Shown: positions 53,605 through 62,922, counted from the first letter of the stretch. The stretch is DNA of 64,000 bases from Lichenicola sp964236105 (GCA_964236105.1 CAXSBC010000002.1:186001-250000); one strand, 5' to 3'. A program made the numbers and translations. Notes: generated by a model not told the origin, from the letters alone.

Positions 53605-54622
53605 GCTAGAGCCGCGCGACACTGCAGCCGGGAACATCGCCATCGCGGACACCCTCATCGTCGCCTCGCTCGCTTTGCTGAGCGACGCGCTGTTCGGCTA
53701 CCCCGACCGGCTGTTCCGCCTGATCGGCCACCCGGTGAGCTGGATCGGCCGCCTGATCGCCGGGCTCGACCGCCGGCTGAACCGGGACATCCTGCCCGAG
53801 CGGCGCCGCCGTTCCAACGGCGTGCTGGCGCTGCTGCTGCTGACCGGCCTGCCGACGCTGGCGGCGTGGAGCCTGCAGCGCGCCTGCTTCGCCGCGCTGC
53901 CGCGTCTTCCGGCGCTGGCGGTGCTCGGGCTCGTGGCCGGCACGCTGCCGGCACAGCGGTCGCTGCTGCAGCATGTGCGCGCGGTGCTGCTCGGGCTGCA
54001 GGCGGGCGGGCTCGATGCCGGCCGGGCGGCGGTGTCGCGGATCGTCGGGCGCGATCCGCTCAGCCTGGACGAGGCCGGCGTGGTGCGGGCGGCGATCGAG
54101 AGCCTGGCCGAGAACTTCTCCGACGGGGTGGTGGCGCCGCTGCTGTGGTGCGCCGTCTTCGGCCTGCCCGGCATAGTGTTCTACAAGGCGGTCAACACCG
54201 CCGACAGCATGATCGGCCATCTCACCGCCCGCCATGCCGCCTTCGGCTGGGCGTCGGCGCGACTCGACGATCTGGTGAACCTGCCCGCCTCGCGGCTGGC
54301 CGCGCTGTGGATCGCGCTGGCAGCCGGCAGCCGCGGCGCCGGCCACGCCATGGCAGCCGTCCGGCGCGACGCCAGGCGCCACCGGTCGCCCAACGCCGGC
54401 TGGCCGGAAGCAGCGATGGCGGGCGCGCTCGGCCTGCGGCTCGCCGGGCCGCGACGCTATGCCGGCACGCTCGTGGACGACGCCTGGATGGGTGACGGGC
54501 GGAGCATGGCGGTGCCGTCGGATCTGCGCCGGGCGCTGGCGATCTGCCGCCGCGCCGGCCTCATCGAGGCGGTGACGCTGCTGCTGGTCACGAGCCTCCT
54601 GGCGCGCGGCAGCGTGCGCTGA
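53603..54622 (+). CDS. cbiB: adenosylcobinamide-phosphate synthase
   Basis: 339-residue membrane protein joining aminopropanol phosphate to adenosylcobyric acid. DALFGYPDRLFRLIGHPVSW, SLAENFSDGVVAPLLWCAVF, YKAVNTADSMIGH and RRHRSPNAGWPEAAMAGAL are signature blocks. GCGGAG precedes the ATG. Called CobD in the aerobic nomenclature. Its stop overlaps the next gene's CTG. Confidence 0.94.
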   Translation: MLEPRDTAAGNIAIADTLIVASLALLSDALFGYPDRLFRLIGHPVSWIGRLIAGLDRRLNRDILPERRRRSNGVLALLLLTGLPTLAAWSLQRACFAALPRLPALAVLGLVAGTLPAQRSLLQHVRAVLLGLQAGGLDAGRAAVSRIVGRDPLSLDEAGVVRAAIESLAENFSDGVVAPLLWCAVFGLPGIVFYKAVNTADSMIGHLTARHAAFGWASARLDDLVNLPASRLAALWIALAAGSRGAGHAMAAVRRDARRHRSPNAGWPEAAMAGALGLRLAGPRRYAGTLVDDAWMGDGRSMAVPSDLRRALAICRRAGLIEAVTLLLVTSLLARGSVR

Positions 54623-55110
54623 GGCGCCTCGCGTCGGTCCCGGCGATCGCCTGCCTGCTCTTCGGCAGCGCCGCCGCGGCACAGGTCCCCGCCTTCACCG
54701 ACTATCCATCCGGGCCGGCCGGCCCGGTCGCGACCGGCCCCGACCGGCTCGTCCTGCGCGGCGACGACATCCACTGGCGCACCCGGCTGCGCGAGGCGGC
54801 CGGACAACCCGCCAGCTTCGCCGGCCACTACGTGCTGGCGCTGTGCGGCCGCGGCGCGGAATGCCTCATGGGCGCCGCGATCGATCGCGACACCGGCGCC
54901 GTCGTGTGGCTGCCCGGCACGATCTGCTGCTGGTTCCGCGGGCGGGGCGATGTCGCCGAGCCGGTGGCGTTCCATCGCGGCAGCCGTCTGGTCGTGCTGA
55001 CCGGCCTGCGCGACGAGGTGCCCGGCGACGACGGGGTGCATCTCTACCGGATCGCCGGACGCCGCTTCATCCACGTCGGCGACCTGCCCCGGCCGCCACC
55101 GGCGCCGTAG
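54619..55110 (+). CDS. secreted protein of unknown function, likely CTG start
   Basis: 163 residues if begun at CTG 54619. That start gives a textbook signal peptide (RRLASVPAIACLLFGSAAAA) and a CTGA overlap with the cbiB stop, the same geometry as the ATGA couplings elsewhere. There is no ATG, GTG or TTG between the preceding in-frame stop (54493) and 54832, which would lose the signal and a third of the domain. The mature part has HYVLALCGRGAECLMGA and TGAVVWLPGTICCW, with five cysteines that could form disulfides. Not recognised. Confidence 0.62.
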   Translation: MRRLASVPAIACLLFGSAAAAQVPAFTDYPSGPAGPVATGPDRLVLRGDDIHWRTRLREAAGQPASFAGHYVLALCGRGAECLMGAAIDRDTGAVVWLPGTICCWFRGRGDVAEPVAFHRGSRLVVLTGLRDEVPGDDGVHLYRIAGRRFIHVGDLPRPPPAP

Positions 55111-55113
55111 GGA

Positions 55114-55395
55114 TCAGGCGCCGACCTTCACGCCCTTCCAGAACGCCACCCGGTCCCTGATCTCCGCCGCCGCCGGCTTGGGCTCGGGGTAGTACCAGAG
55201 CGCGTTCTCGTTGACGGCTCCGCCGATCGCCAGCGAGTGGTAGTGCGCCGTGCCCTTCCACGGGCAGACGCTGGTATGGCTGCTGGGCGTCAGCACGCCG
55301 GGCTTCACCGAGGCAGCCGGAAAGTAGGCGTTGCCGTCGACGGTGACGATGTCGTCGCTCTCGGCCACGACCTCGTCGTTCCAGGTGGCTTTCAT
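55114..55395 (-). CDS. DUF427 domain protein
   Basis: 93 residues, a complete DUF427 domain: MKATWNDEVVAESDDIVTVDG, NAYFPAASV, VCPWKGTAHYHSLAI and ENALWYYPEPKP. Single-domain members are widespread and uncharacterised. It is coupled to cobQ by an ATGA overlap, so it is made together with cobyric acid synthase. Confidence 0.85.
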   Translation of the reverse strand: MKATWNDEVVAESDDIVTVDGNAYFPAASVKPGVLTPSSHTSVCPWKGTAHYHSLAIGGAVNENALWYYPEPKPAAAEIRDRVAFWKGVKVGA

Positions 55396-56873
55396 GGGGT
55401 GGGCCTCCGTACGGGACCGGTTGCGCCGGCGGCAATCGCCAGCAGCCGGTCGATGTCGAGATGCAGTTCCAGATGGGCAGCCCACGCATCCAGCGCGTCG
55501 TCGATCCCGGCTTCGTGATCCCGCGGCTCGGGATGCAGCCCGAGCCGGCGCAGCAGCGCCGTCCGCGCCGCATCGCCGGCGAGCAGCCCGTGCAGGTAGG
55601 TGCCGGCGACCCGGCCATCGGCGGACACCGCCCCCTCGCCGCTGCCGTCCGCGCGACGCAGGAACGGGTTCGACCGGTCGGGTCCCTGCGTGCGGCCCAT
55701 GTGCATCTCGTAGCCGCTGCATGCCACCTCGTCCGGCAGCAGCGTTCCGGTCGCCAGGCTCAGCCGCTTGGCGCCGCCCAGCACCGTCGCGACATCCAGC
55801 AGCCCCAGCCCGGCCGCGGCACCCGGCGGGCCCTCGACCCCGTCCGGATCGTCGATCGTCCGGCCCAGCATCTGGTAGCCGCCGCACAGGCCCAGCACCC
55901 GGCCACCGCGACGCCGGTGCGCCAGCAGGTCGACGTCCCAGCCCTCGCGCCGCAGCGCGTCGAGATCGGCGAGCGTGGCCTTGGAGCCGGGCAGGATCAC
56001 CAGGTCGCAGTCGCCCGGCAGCGGCAGGCCCGGCTGCAGCAGCAGGCACTCGACCTGCGGCTCGGCCAGCAGCGGGTCGAGATCGTCGAAGTTGCTGATC
56101 ATCGGCAGCAGCGGCACCGCGATGCGCACGCGGCCGCCGCGACGCGCGGACCGGGCGATCTCGCGCAGGTCGGCCGCATCCTCCGCCGGCAGGCGGCGCA
56201 CCGCGTCCAGGTGCGGCACCAGGCCGATCGGCGCCCAGCCGGTGCGGGCGGCGATCGCGATCATGCCGTCTGCGAACAGCGACGGGTCGCCGCGCATGCG
56301 GTTGACGATGAAGCCGGCGATCCGGGCCGCGTCCTGCGGATCCAGCACGGCGTGCGTGCCGACCAGGGCGGCGATCACGCCGCCGCGGTCGATGTCGCCG
56401 ACCAGCACGACCGGGGTGCCGGTGGCGGCGGCAAAGCCCATGTTGGCGATGTCGTTGCGGCGCAGGTTGATCTCCGATGCCGAGCCGGCACCCTCGACCA
56501 GCACGATGTCGGCCTCCGCCCGCAGCCGCGAGAAGCTGTCCAGCACGTGCGGCAGCAGCGTCGGCTTGAGCGCCTGATACTCCCGGGCGCGCGCGGTGCC
56601 GACGCGCCTGCCCTGCAGCACGATCTGCGAGCCGGTCTCGCTCTGCGGCTTCAGCAGCACCGGGTTCATGTGCACCGACGGCGCGACCCCGCAGGCGCGC
56701 GCCTGCAGCGCCTGCGCCCGGCCGATCTCGCCGCCGTCCGCGGTGACGGCGGCATTGTTCGACATGTTCTGCGGCTTGAACGGCCGCACCCGCAGGCCGC
56801 GCCGAGTGAGCGCGCGGGCGAGACCCGCCACCAGCACCGACTTGCCGACCGACGAGCCGGTGCCCTGCAGCAT
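55392..56873 (-). CDS. cobQ: cobyric acid synthase
   Basis: 493-residue glutamine amidotransferase that amidates adenosylcobyrinic acid a,c-diamide at four carboxylates. The synthetase domain begins MLQGTGSSVGKSVLVAGLA, with RPFKPQNMSNNAAV after it. The class I amidotransferase nucleophile Cys is in VLGLCGGYQMLG and a later His in GTYLHGLL. It starts 9 nt after the cobO stop. Confidence 0.96.
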   Translation of the reverse strand: MLQGTGSSVGKSVLVAGLARALTRRGLRVRPFKPQNMSNNAAVTADGGEIGRAQALQARACGVAPSVHMNPVLLKPQSETGSQIVLQGRRVGTARAREYQALKPTLLPHVLDSFSRLRAEADIVLVEGAGSASEINLRRNDIANMGFAAATGTPVVLVGDIDRGGVIAALVGTHAVLDPQDAARIAGFIVNRMRGDPSLFADGMIAIAARTGWAPIGLVPHLDAVRRLPAEDAADLREIARSARRGGRVRIAVPLLPMISNFDDLDPLLAEPQVECLLLQPGLPLPGDCDLVILPGSKATLADLDALRREGWDVDLLAHRRRGGRVLGLCGGYQMLGRTIDDPDGVEGPPGAAAGLGLLDVATVLGGAKRLSLATGTLLPDEVACSGYEMHMGRTQGPDRSNPFLRRADGSGEGAVSADGRVAGTYLHGLLAGDAARTALLRRLGLHPEPRDHEAGIDDALDAWAAHLELHLDIDRLLAIAAGATGPVRRPTP

Positions 56874-56881
56874 GAGCGCGC

Positions 56882-57490
56882 TCAGAACTCGATGCCTTCC
56901 TGCGCCTTCACCCCGGCCGCGAAGTGATGCTTCACCGCCGTCATCTCGGTGACCAGGTCGGCCGCCTCGATCAGCGCGGGCTTGGCGTTGCGGCCGGTGA
57001 CCACGACATGCAGCATCGCCGGACGCGCCGCGAACGCCGCCAGCACCTCGTCCAGCGACAGGTAGTCGTAGCGCAGCGCGATGCTGAGCTCGTCCAGCAC
57101 CAGCAGCGACAGGTCGGGCCGCGCCAGCAGGCCGAGCGTCACGCTCCAGGCGCGACGGCAGGCGGCGACGTCGCGCGCGCGGTCCTGGGTCTCCCAGGTG
57201 AAGCCCTCGCCCATGGTGTGCCACTCCACCAGGTCGCCGAAGCCCTCCAGCACCGACCGCTCGCCGGTGCTCCAGGCGCCCTTGATGAACTGCACCACGG
57301 CGGTCCTGCGGCCGCGCCCGACCATGCGCAGCACCAGCCCGAAGGCCGCGGTCGACTTGCCCTTGCCGGCGCCGGTATGGACGATCAGCAGGCCCTTCTC
57401 GATCGACTTGGCGGCGACCTCTTCGTCCTGCACCGCCTTGCGTCGCTCCATCTTCATGCGGTGACGGTCGGGATCGGTGCTCTCGCTCAT
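56882..57490 (-). CDS. cobO: cob(I)yrinic acid a,c-diamide adenosyltransferase
   Basis: 202 residues, CobA/CobO type. The P-loop is HTGAGKGKSTAAFGLVLRM; VVQFIKGAWSTGER and LLVLDELSIALRYDYL follow. It transfers the adenosyl group of ATP to the reduced cobalt. Overlaps the cobP stop by 4 nt (ATGA). Confidence 0.96.
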   Translation of the reverse strand: MSESTDPDRHRMKMERRKAVQDEEVAAKSIEKGLLIVHTGAGKGKSTAAFGLVLRMVGRGRRTAVVQFIKGAWSTGERSVLEGFGDLVEWHTMGEGFTWETQDRARDVAACRRAWSVTLGLLARPDLSLLVLDELSIALRYDYLSLDEVLAAFAARPAMLHVVVTGRNAKPALIEAADLVTEMTAVKHHFAAGVKAQEGIEF

Positions 57491-58008
57491 CGCGTGGCCT
57501 GCGGCTTCACCACCAGCGGCAGGCCGGCCACGACCAGCACCACCCGGTCCGCGACGGCCGCGACCCGCTGGTGCAGCCGGCCGGCCTCGTCGCGGAAGCG
57601 GCGGGCGAGCGCGTTCTCCGGCACGATGCCGAGCCCGACCTCGCTGCCCACCAGCACCGTCGGCGAGCGCCGCCGCGCCAGCGCCGCGACCGCCGCCGAC
57701 GCCGCCTGCTCGATGTCGTGGCCGCCCAGCAGCAGGTTGCTGAGCCACAAGGTGAGGCAATCGACCAGGACCGGATGATCGCCGGCCTCGTCGAGCGCGC
57801 CGGCCAGTGCGAGCGGCACCTCGACCGTGCGCCAGCCGGCGCCGCGACGCGCCGCGTGCACGGCGATCTTGGCGCGCATCTCCTCGTCCCAGGCCTGTCC
57901 GGTGGCGAGGTACGTCCAGGGAGCAGGCGCCTCCTGGGTCAGCGCCTCGGCATGACGGCTCTTGCCGGATCCTGCGCCGCCCAGAACCAGAGTCACTGCT
58001 GCAGTCAT
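57487..58008 (-). CDS. cobP: bifunctional adenosylcobinamide kinase/guanylyltransferase
   Basis: 173 residues. P-loop VLGGAGSGKSRHAEAL; ATGQAWDEEMRAKIAVHAARR holds the guanylylated His; VLVDCLTLWLSNLL and LVGSEVGLGIVPENAL are conserved. Activates adenosylcobinamide for attachment of the lower ligand. First gene of the minus-strand cobP-cobO-cobQ-DUF427 run. MTAAVTLVLGG is preferred over an ATG five codons upstream. Confidence 0.95.
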   Translation of the reverse strand: MTAAVTLVLGGAGSGKSRHAEALTQEAPAPWTYLATGQAWDEEMRAKIAVHAARRGAGWRTVEVPLALAGALDEAGDHPVLVDCLTLWLSNLLLGGHDIEQAASAAVAALARRRSPTVLVGSEVGLGIVPENALARRFRDEAGRLHQRVAAVADRVVLVVAGLPLVVKPQATR

Positions 58009-58075
58009 CGCCCTGTGTCGCATGGGCGACCGGCCGCGCCAAACCCGCCCTGCCTGGGGTGTCCTGGCCGCAGGC

Positions 58076-58351
58076 CTAGCGACGACGCAGGCCGATCCCG
58101 GTCGGGCGCCGGATCGAGACCGCCAGGCCCGCGCTGACCAGACCGACCATGATCGGCAGCACCCAGGCCGGGCGGATCAGGAACGGCACCAGCAGTCCCT
58201 GCCAGACCGCCGCCGGCACGTGCCGCTGCAGCGCGCCGCCGGCCCCGTCATCGAGACGCTGCAGGCCGCCGGCGAGGGTCAGGCCCATCGGGGCGAGCGC
58301 CGCGATCGCGAAGGCGACGACCAGGCAGCCCGCGGTGAGGGCGATGAACAC
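58076..58351 (-). CDS. small membrane protein, start uncertain
   Basis: At least 91 residues from a GTG, with two helices (FIALTAGCLVVAFAIAALAP and LIRPAWVLPIMVGLVSAGLA). The frame continues upstream as SLRRSRARLVVSR, a basic stretch that would suit the N-terminus, so translation may begin further up at a rare start. Tail Arg-rich. Not recognised; it lies between cobP and the lpxR-like gene on the same strand. Confidence 0.5.
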   Translation of the reverse strand: MFIALTAGCLVVAFAIAALAPMGLTLAGGLQRLDDGAGGALQRHVPAAVWQGLLVPFLIRPAWVLPIMVGLVSAGLAVSIRRPTGIGLRRR

Positions 58352-58472
58352 CCGGCTGACGACCAGCCTGGCCCGCGACCGCCTCAGCGATCCGCCCGAC
58401 GACGATGGTCGGGGCCTGCGGTCGCGCCCGGTGATCAGGACACGGCCTGGCCCGGCGTCGGCCGGGGCATGG

Positions 58473-59504
58473 TCAGAACTTCGCCGACAGCGCGACGGAG
58501 CCGAAATTGAACAGGCCGGACTTCGCGTGCTGGAACTCCTGGGTCTGCCAGGTCTGGGTGTAGCTCAGCCGCAGCCCGTGCCAGAGCGCCGCAGCACCGC
58601 CCTCGAACTCGCCCACGTCCCAGATCTTCGAGACGTGCGGCTCGTTGGAGCGAAAGGTGCTGCCGTTCAGGGTCACGTCGTAGCCCACCGCCTGCCCGTC
58701 CGCGCCGGCGAAGAAGTACCAGGCGATCGGCCGGGTGTTCTTGTAGGCGTCGGTGCCGTCGAGACCCGGCGAAATACGCGGCGTGCCGAAGTCGCTGCCC
58801 AGTCCCTGGCCGATTCGTACCGTGCCGCCGACCTGGGCGTAGGTGCGGTCGTCGCCGGCAGCGCCGGACAGCTCCGGCAGCACGTCGGCGGAGATGCCGT
58901 AGCGGGTGATCAGCGGCAGGCGCCAGATGCGCTCGGCCTGGATCTGCAGGATCGGCTGGTTGGGCAGCTGGTGCGACCAGCCGCGGTTGGGAGTGTCGCC
59001 GATCAGGCTGTGGAAGCCGTTCTGCACCTGGTAGCCGCCGGCATAGGAGCCGACCACGCCGGCCTGGATGCCGGCGACCGACCGGGTCATGTCGGTGTCG
59101 CTGATCAGATTGACGGTGGCCAGCAGCGCCCCGGCATAGGGCCGGTCGCCGGCAAGCGGCGGGTTCACCTGGGTGTAGCGCGGCGTGAAGATCGATTGCT
59201 GGATGCCGATCGCGATGCGCTGCACGCCCTCGCCCCAGATCAGGCGGTTCAGGTTCGAGATCGCGGGCGGCTGGTTGTCGGTGCCCGACGTCCAGCCGAG
59301 CCTGAGGCCACTCGTATAATACTGGTCGGACGTGCCCTTCAGCGTCGACACCGCATCGTTCTCGACCTGGGCGGTCCAGGTGCCGTACGGATCCTGCAGC
59401 GGAGCCGCCTGCGCGCCGGCCATGCCCATCGCCGACAGGCCGAGCGAGAGGCCCAGGGTCGGGGCGAAGGCGTGGCGGTGACTGGTCGGGCTGGATGTCG
59501 TCAT
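58473..59504 (-). CDS. LpxR-like outer-membrane protein (lipid A deacylase family, DUF2219)
   Basis: 343 residues: signal peptide ending GMAGAQA, then an outer-membrane beta-barrel ending in Phe (VALSAKF). The N-terminal TWTAQVENDAVSTLKGTSDQ and YYTSGLRLGWTSG match LpxR, whose active site uses the Asn-Asp of END; DTPNRGWSHQLPNQP carries the conserved His region. If active, it would remove the 3'-acyloxyacyl group from lipid A. Specificity is inferred only from the family. Confidence 0.82.
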   Translation of the reverse strand: MTTSSPTSHRHAFAPTLGLSLGLSAMGMAGAQAAPLQDPYGTWTAQVENDAVSTLKGTSDQYYTSGLRLGWTSGTDNQPPAISNLNRLIWGEGVQRIAIGIQQSIFTPRYTQVNPPLAGDRPYAGALLATVNLISDTDMTRSVAGIQAGVVGSYAGGYQVQNGFHSLIGDTPNRGWSHQLPNQPILQIQAERIWRLPLITRYGISADVLPELSGAAGDDRTYAQVGGTVRIGQGLGSDFGTPRISPGLDGTDAYKNTRPIAWYFFAGADGQAVGYDVTLNGSTFRSNEPHVSKIWDVGEFEGGAAALWHGLRLSYTQTWQTQEFQHAKSGLFNFGSVALSAKF

Positions 59505-59842
59505 GCTTCACCGCATCGTTGCTTCGCCGGGTTCTTCTACGAAGTTCGCCGCCGTGAAGGAACCCCAAAGCCGGACCGCCCGGCCGGGGCGACATCGTTC
59601 GCCGCGCGTCGCCTGCCGGACGGCATCCGTGCCGGTCCTGTGAGCATAGACACAAAAACTACACGATCCGGTGAGCATCGCCGGTGGTCCGTGCAGGGCT
59701 AACCATGCTATGCCATGGTTTGGCGCATCAGAGCTTCGCCTCCGGCTTGCCGGAGCACTCTGAGAGGCGTCCGCCTAGCCGATTTCGCCACCCGGTGCGC
59801 CTGGAACCAGGCGCAACCTTCTAGACCTCGGGATTACGACCG
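59505..59842 (+). promoter_or_regulatory. 338-bp divergent intergenic region with hairpins, probable cold-shock leader
   Basis: No protein-like frame. The half nearest the cold-shock gene has inverted repeats: AACCATG / CATGGTT around 6 nt (59701-59720) and a smaller CTCCGG-CTTG-CCGGAG. Long structured leaders are common in csp genes, where they act as temperature sensors; that role is inferred here. Confidence 0.45.
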
Positions 59843-60559
59843 TTGAGAAGTAACAGAACCGACCGCAGCCCCCGTTCCCCGCGCCGCGGCGGCTTCGATG
59901 ACGATTTCACGCCAACGCCCTCACCCTCCTTCGGCGAGCGGACCAGCTTCGGCGGCGGTGGCGGCGGTGCCCCGCGCCGGCCGATGGGCGGCGGCGGCTC
60001 CCAGGTGATCGCCTCCGGACCGGAAATCAGCGCCAGCGTGAAGTGGTTCAACAGCGAGAAGGGCTTCGGCTTCGTCGAGCTGTCGGACGGCTCGGGCGAC
60101 GTTTTCCTGCACGCCAACGCCCTGTCGCAGTCCGGCCACGACTCGGTGAGCCCGGGTGCCACGCTCGGCGTGAAGATCGGTCAGGGCCCCAAGGGCCGGC
60201 AGGTCGCCGAGGTCATCTCCGTCGACGAGAGCACCGCGCAGCCGGAGCGTCCCCGCTCGGCGCCGGGCGGCTTCGGCGCCCCGCGCACGGGTGGTCCCGG
60301 CGGCGCCGGCGGCTTCCGCAGCGGCCGTGCCGCGCCGGACCTGTCGTCGGCCGAGGAGATCCGCGGCATCGTCAAGTGGTACAACGCCACCAAGGGCTTC
60401 GGCTTCATCACCCCCGACACCGGCGGCAAGGACATCTTCGTGCATGCGTCGGCCCTGGAGCGGTCCGGGCTGTCCAGCCTGAACGAGGGCCAGGCCACCC
60501 GCGTGCAGGTCGTGCAGGGCCAGAAGGGTCCGGAGGCTGCGGCGATCAGCCTCGCCTGA
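59843..60559 (+). CDS. double cold-shock-domain protein
   Basis: 238-residue RNA-binding protein. A disordered Gly/Arg/Pro-rich head of about 55 residues is followed by two cold-shock domains: ASVKWFNSEKGFGFVEL with DVFLHANAL, and GIVKWYNATKGFGFITP with DIFVHASAL. Both RNP1 and RNP2 aromatic residues are kept. A Gly/Pro/Arg linker joins them. The only possible start is a TTG, since a stop lies 21 nt upstream in frame. Likely an RNA chaperone. Confidence 0.9.
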   Translation: MRSNRTDRSPRSPRRGGFDDDFTPTPSPSFGERTSFGGGGGGAPRRPMGGGGSQVIASGPEISASVKWFNSEKGFGFVELSDGSGDVFLHANALSQSGHDSVSPGATLGVKIGQGPKGRQVAEVISVDESTAQPERPRSAPGGFGAPRTGGPGGAGGFRSGRAAPDLSSAEEIRGIVKWYNATKGFGFITPDTGGKDIFVHASALERSGLSSLNEGQATRVQVVQGQKGPEAAAISLA

Positions 60560-60608
60560 ACACCACCTCGACGCGGCCTCGGCTCGCGTCCCGAAACGAG
60601 ACGACCGG

Positions 60609-60637
60609 TCGCCTTCCCCGCCATGCGGGGGAGGCGA
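60609..60637 (+). terminator. terminator hairpin after the cold-shock gene
   Basis: TCGCCTTCCCCGC pairs with GCGGGGGAGGCGA (one G-T pair) around CAT. An outer ACGAC/GTCGT extension and a TTTCG tail follow. Confidence 0.75.
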
Positions 60638-60792
60638 TCGTCGTTTCGCTGCTGTCAGGCAGGGATGGTTCTCGCGGCGTGAGACATGTTCATCAAACTG
60701 TCGTTGGCGTCCCGATCGACAACTTGCTTCAAGAACCACCGAACGGTGACGGCGAACGGGCCTGATCCGAAACCTTCGGTGGTAGCTCCAAG

Positions 60793-62847
60793 ATGACATT
60801 CAGGAACTGGCGCAGGACGTCCTGCGCCCTGGTGCTTTCAACGGCGCTGACGCAGCCGACCATGGTGTTCGCTCAGGAGGCCCCAGGCGACGTCTCCATC
60901 GCTCCGCCGAGCAGCAGGCTTGTCGCGAAATACGCCACCAACCTCGCAGCGCAGCCGGCGCTGACCACCGCGCAGAAGGTGGCGCTGCTCCGGACGAAGG
61001 TGAAGTACGTGTTCGTCCTGTTCCAGGAGAACCGGGCGTTCGACTTCTATTTCGGCACCTTCCCGGGCGCGCACGGGCTCTACAGCCAGTCGGCCGGCAC
61101 GACGCCCGGCTTCGTCCAGCCCATCGTCAACACCGACGGCAGCGTCGGCACGATCTCCCCGTTCCTGATCCCGCAGACGGTCAAGACCGCCGCCGGCGCC
61201 ACCGTGCCGCTCTACCCGGCCGACACCGCCTCGGTCGATCATTCCCATGCCGGTATCCTGGTCAGCCAGGACTTCGTCGGCGGCGTCTCGAAGAACGACC
61301 GTTTCGCGCTGGACGAGGAAGGGCTCACCACAAACGCGCAGGGCGCCATCGTCAGCAAGACCACCGGCCTGCCCGCGACCTCGAATCCGACCCTGATCCA
61401 GAAGCAGATGGGCGAGGTGGCGATGAGCCACGTCGACTGCGACACCGCACCCTATCTGTGGCAGTTCGCCGACCGCTTCGCGCTGTTCGACAACTTCCAC
61501 ATGACCGTCACCTCGGCCTCGACGCCGAACGCGCTTGCCCTGATCTCCGGCCAGTCCGGCCTGACCCAGTGGGCCCTGCATCCGGGCGAGGCCAGCAGCA
61601 ACACCGCCAGCCCGACCGTCGCCAGCAGCGGCGGCGTCCCGGTGGTCAGCGACGCCGGCCCGTTCCCCGGCTCCAACCTCGACACCTCGCCGGTGAAGCC
61701 GGTCTATAATCCGGCGGACGAGAATCCGAACAAGCCGGCGCTGAACCAGACCTATGCCAGCCTGCCGCTGTCCTTCATGGGCAAGGACATCGCCACCACG
61801 ATCGGCAGCGACCAGAACCCGGCGATCGACCTGGTCGACGTCCAGCACGACCTGCAGACCATCGCCGGCAACGGCAAGCAGCCCACCAACTGGGGCTGGT
61901 TCCAGGAAGGCTTCGACAGCGAGCCGACAGACTCGGCCGCCGTCCCCGCGCACAGCGCCTACGTCCTGCATCACAACGGCCCGCAATATTTCGGTTATGT
62001 CGGCGACAACCCGACCGTGGCGCAGAACCACCTGTTCGGGCTGCAGGACTTCTTCACCGCCGTGAACAGCCGGCTGCTGCCGGCCGCGGGCGGCGTCGCC
62101 TACGTGCGCGGCGGCTACGACAACAATGACGGGCTGGTGCCGGTCGATCCGAACGCCGCCGTGCGCGCCGCTTTCCCGGGCAGCGACGACCATCCCGGCT
62201 ATTCCGACGCCCAGATCAGCGAGCAGCTCCTCGCCGACGAGGTGAACGCGATCGCCGCCAGCCCGTACTGGAAGGACAGCGCGATCATCATCACCTACGA
62301 CGAGACCGACGGACTCTACGACCACGGCGCGGTCACCTCGCGCGTCAGCGACCCGGAGGGCAATCCGCTCGAGCCGTCCTCACGGGTCCCCACGATCGTC
62401 ATCTCGCCCTACGGCAAGGCGCACGCGATCATCAGCGAGAACTCCGAGCACAGCTCGATCATCAAGTTCATCGACAAGCTGTTCGACCTGACGCCGCTCG
62501 CCGATCTGCCGGACGAGAAGAAGGGCTTCAGGCTCGGCAAGACCGAGTTCGGCCAGAACTACGTGGGCCCGGCCGACGATGTCGTGCCCGGCATCGGCAA
62601 CATGCTGGCCGCCTTCGACAACAACCGCCTGCTGGGCACCACCGCACCGCTCCCGGCCTCCTACGCCGAGATCCAGCCGGGCGTGGCGCCGAGCCTGCCG
62701 CACTATGCCGGCGGCGGCTGCTACACGCTCAACATCGTGCCCACCGACTATGTCGGCAACAAGCTGATCGATCCGGCGCCGGCCGACTTCAACCCGCGCC
62801 CGTCGGTCACACCTGGCATCCCGACCTCGGGCACCTGGACGCCCTGA
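60793..62847 (+). CDS. secreted phosphoesterase family protein (phospholipase C/acid phosphatase type)
   Basis: 684 residues with a signal peptide ending MVFAQ. PF04185-type signature: VLFQENRAFDFYFGTFPGAH (ENRxFDxYFGT, usually ENRSFDHYFG), DCDTAPYLWQFADRFALFDN, SASTPNALALISGQSG, IIITYDETDGLYDHG and RVPTIVISPYGKAH followed by EHSSIIKFIDKLF. It should hydrolyse phosphate esters outside the cytoplasm; whether lipids or nucleotides cannot be told. A strong terminator follows. Confidence 0.9.
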   Translation: MTFRNWRRTSCALVLSTALTQPTMVFAQEAPGDVSIAPPSSRLVAKYATNLAAQPALTTAQKVALLRTKVKYVFVLFQENRAFDFYFGTFPGAHGLYSQSAGTTPGFVQPIVNTDGSVGTISPFLIPQTVKTAAGATVPLYPADTASVDHSHAGILVSQDFVGGVSKNDRFALDEEGLTTNAQGAIVSKTTGLPATSNPTLIQKQMGEVAMSHVDCDTAPYLWQFADRFALFDNFHMTVTSASTPNALALISGQSGLTQWALHPGEASSNTASPTVASSGGVPVVSDAGPFPGSNLDTSPVKPVYNPADENPNKPALNQTYASLPLSFMGKDIATTIGSDQNPAIDLVDVQHDLQTIAGNGKQPTNWGWFQEGFDSEPTDSAAVPAHSAYVLHHNGPQYFGYVGDNPTVAQNHLFGLQDFFTAVNSRLLPAAGGVAYVRGGYDNNDGLVPVDPNAAVRAAFPGSDDHPGYSDAQISEQLLADEVNAIAASPYWKDSAIIITYDETDGLYDHGAVTSRVSDPEGNPLEPSSRVPTIVISPYGKAHAIISENSEHSSIIKFIDKLFDLTPLADLPDEKKGFRLGKTEFGQNYVGPADDVVPGIGNMLAAFDNNRLLGTTAPLPASYAEIQPGVAPSLPHYAGGGCYTLNIVPTDYVGNKLIDPAPADFNPRPSVTPGIPTSGTWTP

Positions 62848-62870
62848 TCCTTCGGGACGATCCGCCTGTC

Positions 62871-62898
62871 GGGGGAGCCGGTCGCATCCGGCTCCCCC
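62871..62898 (+). terminator. Rho-independent terminator after the phosphoesterase gene
   Basis: Perfect 11-bp stem GGGGGAGCCGG / CCGGCTCCCCC with loop TCGCAT, followed by TTTCTGTTC. Confidence 0.9.
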
Positions 62899-62922
62899 TT
62901 TCTGTTCGACGGAGCTCATCTG

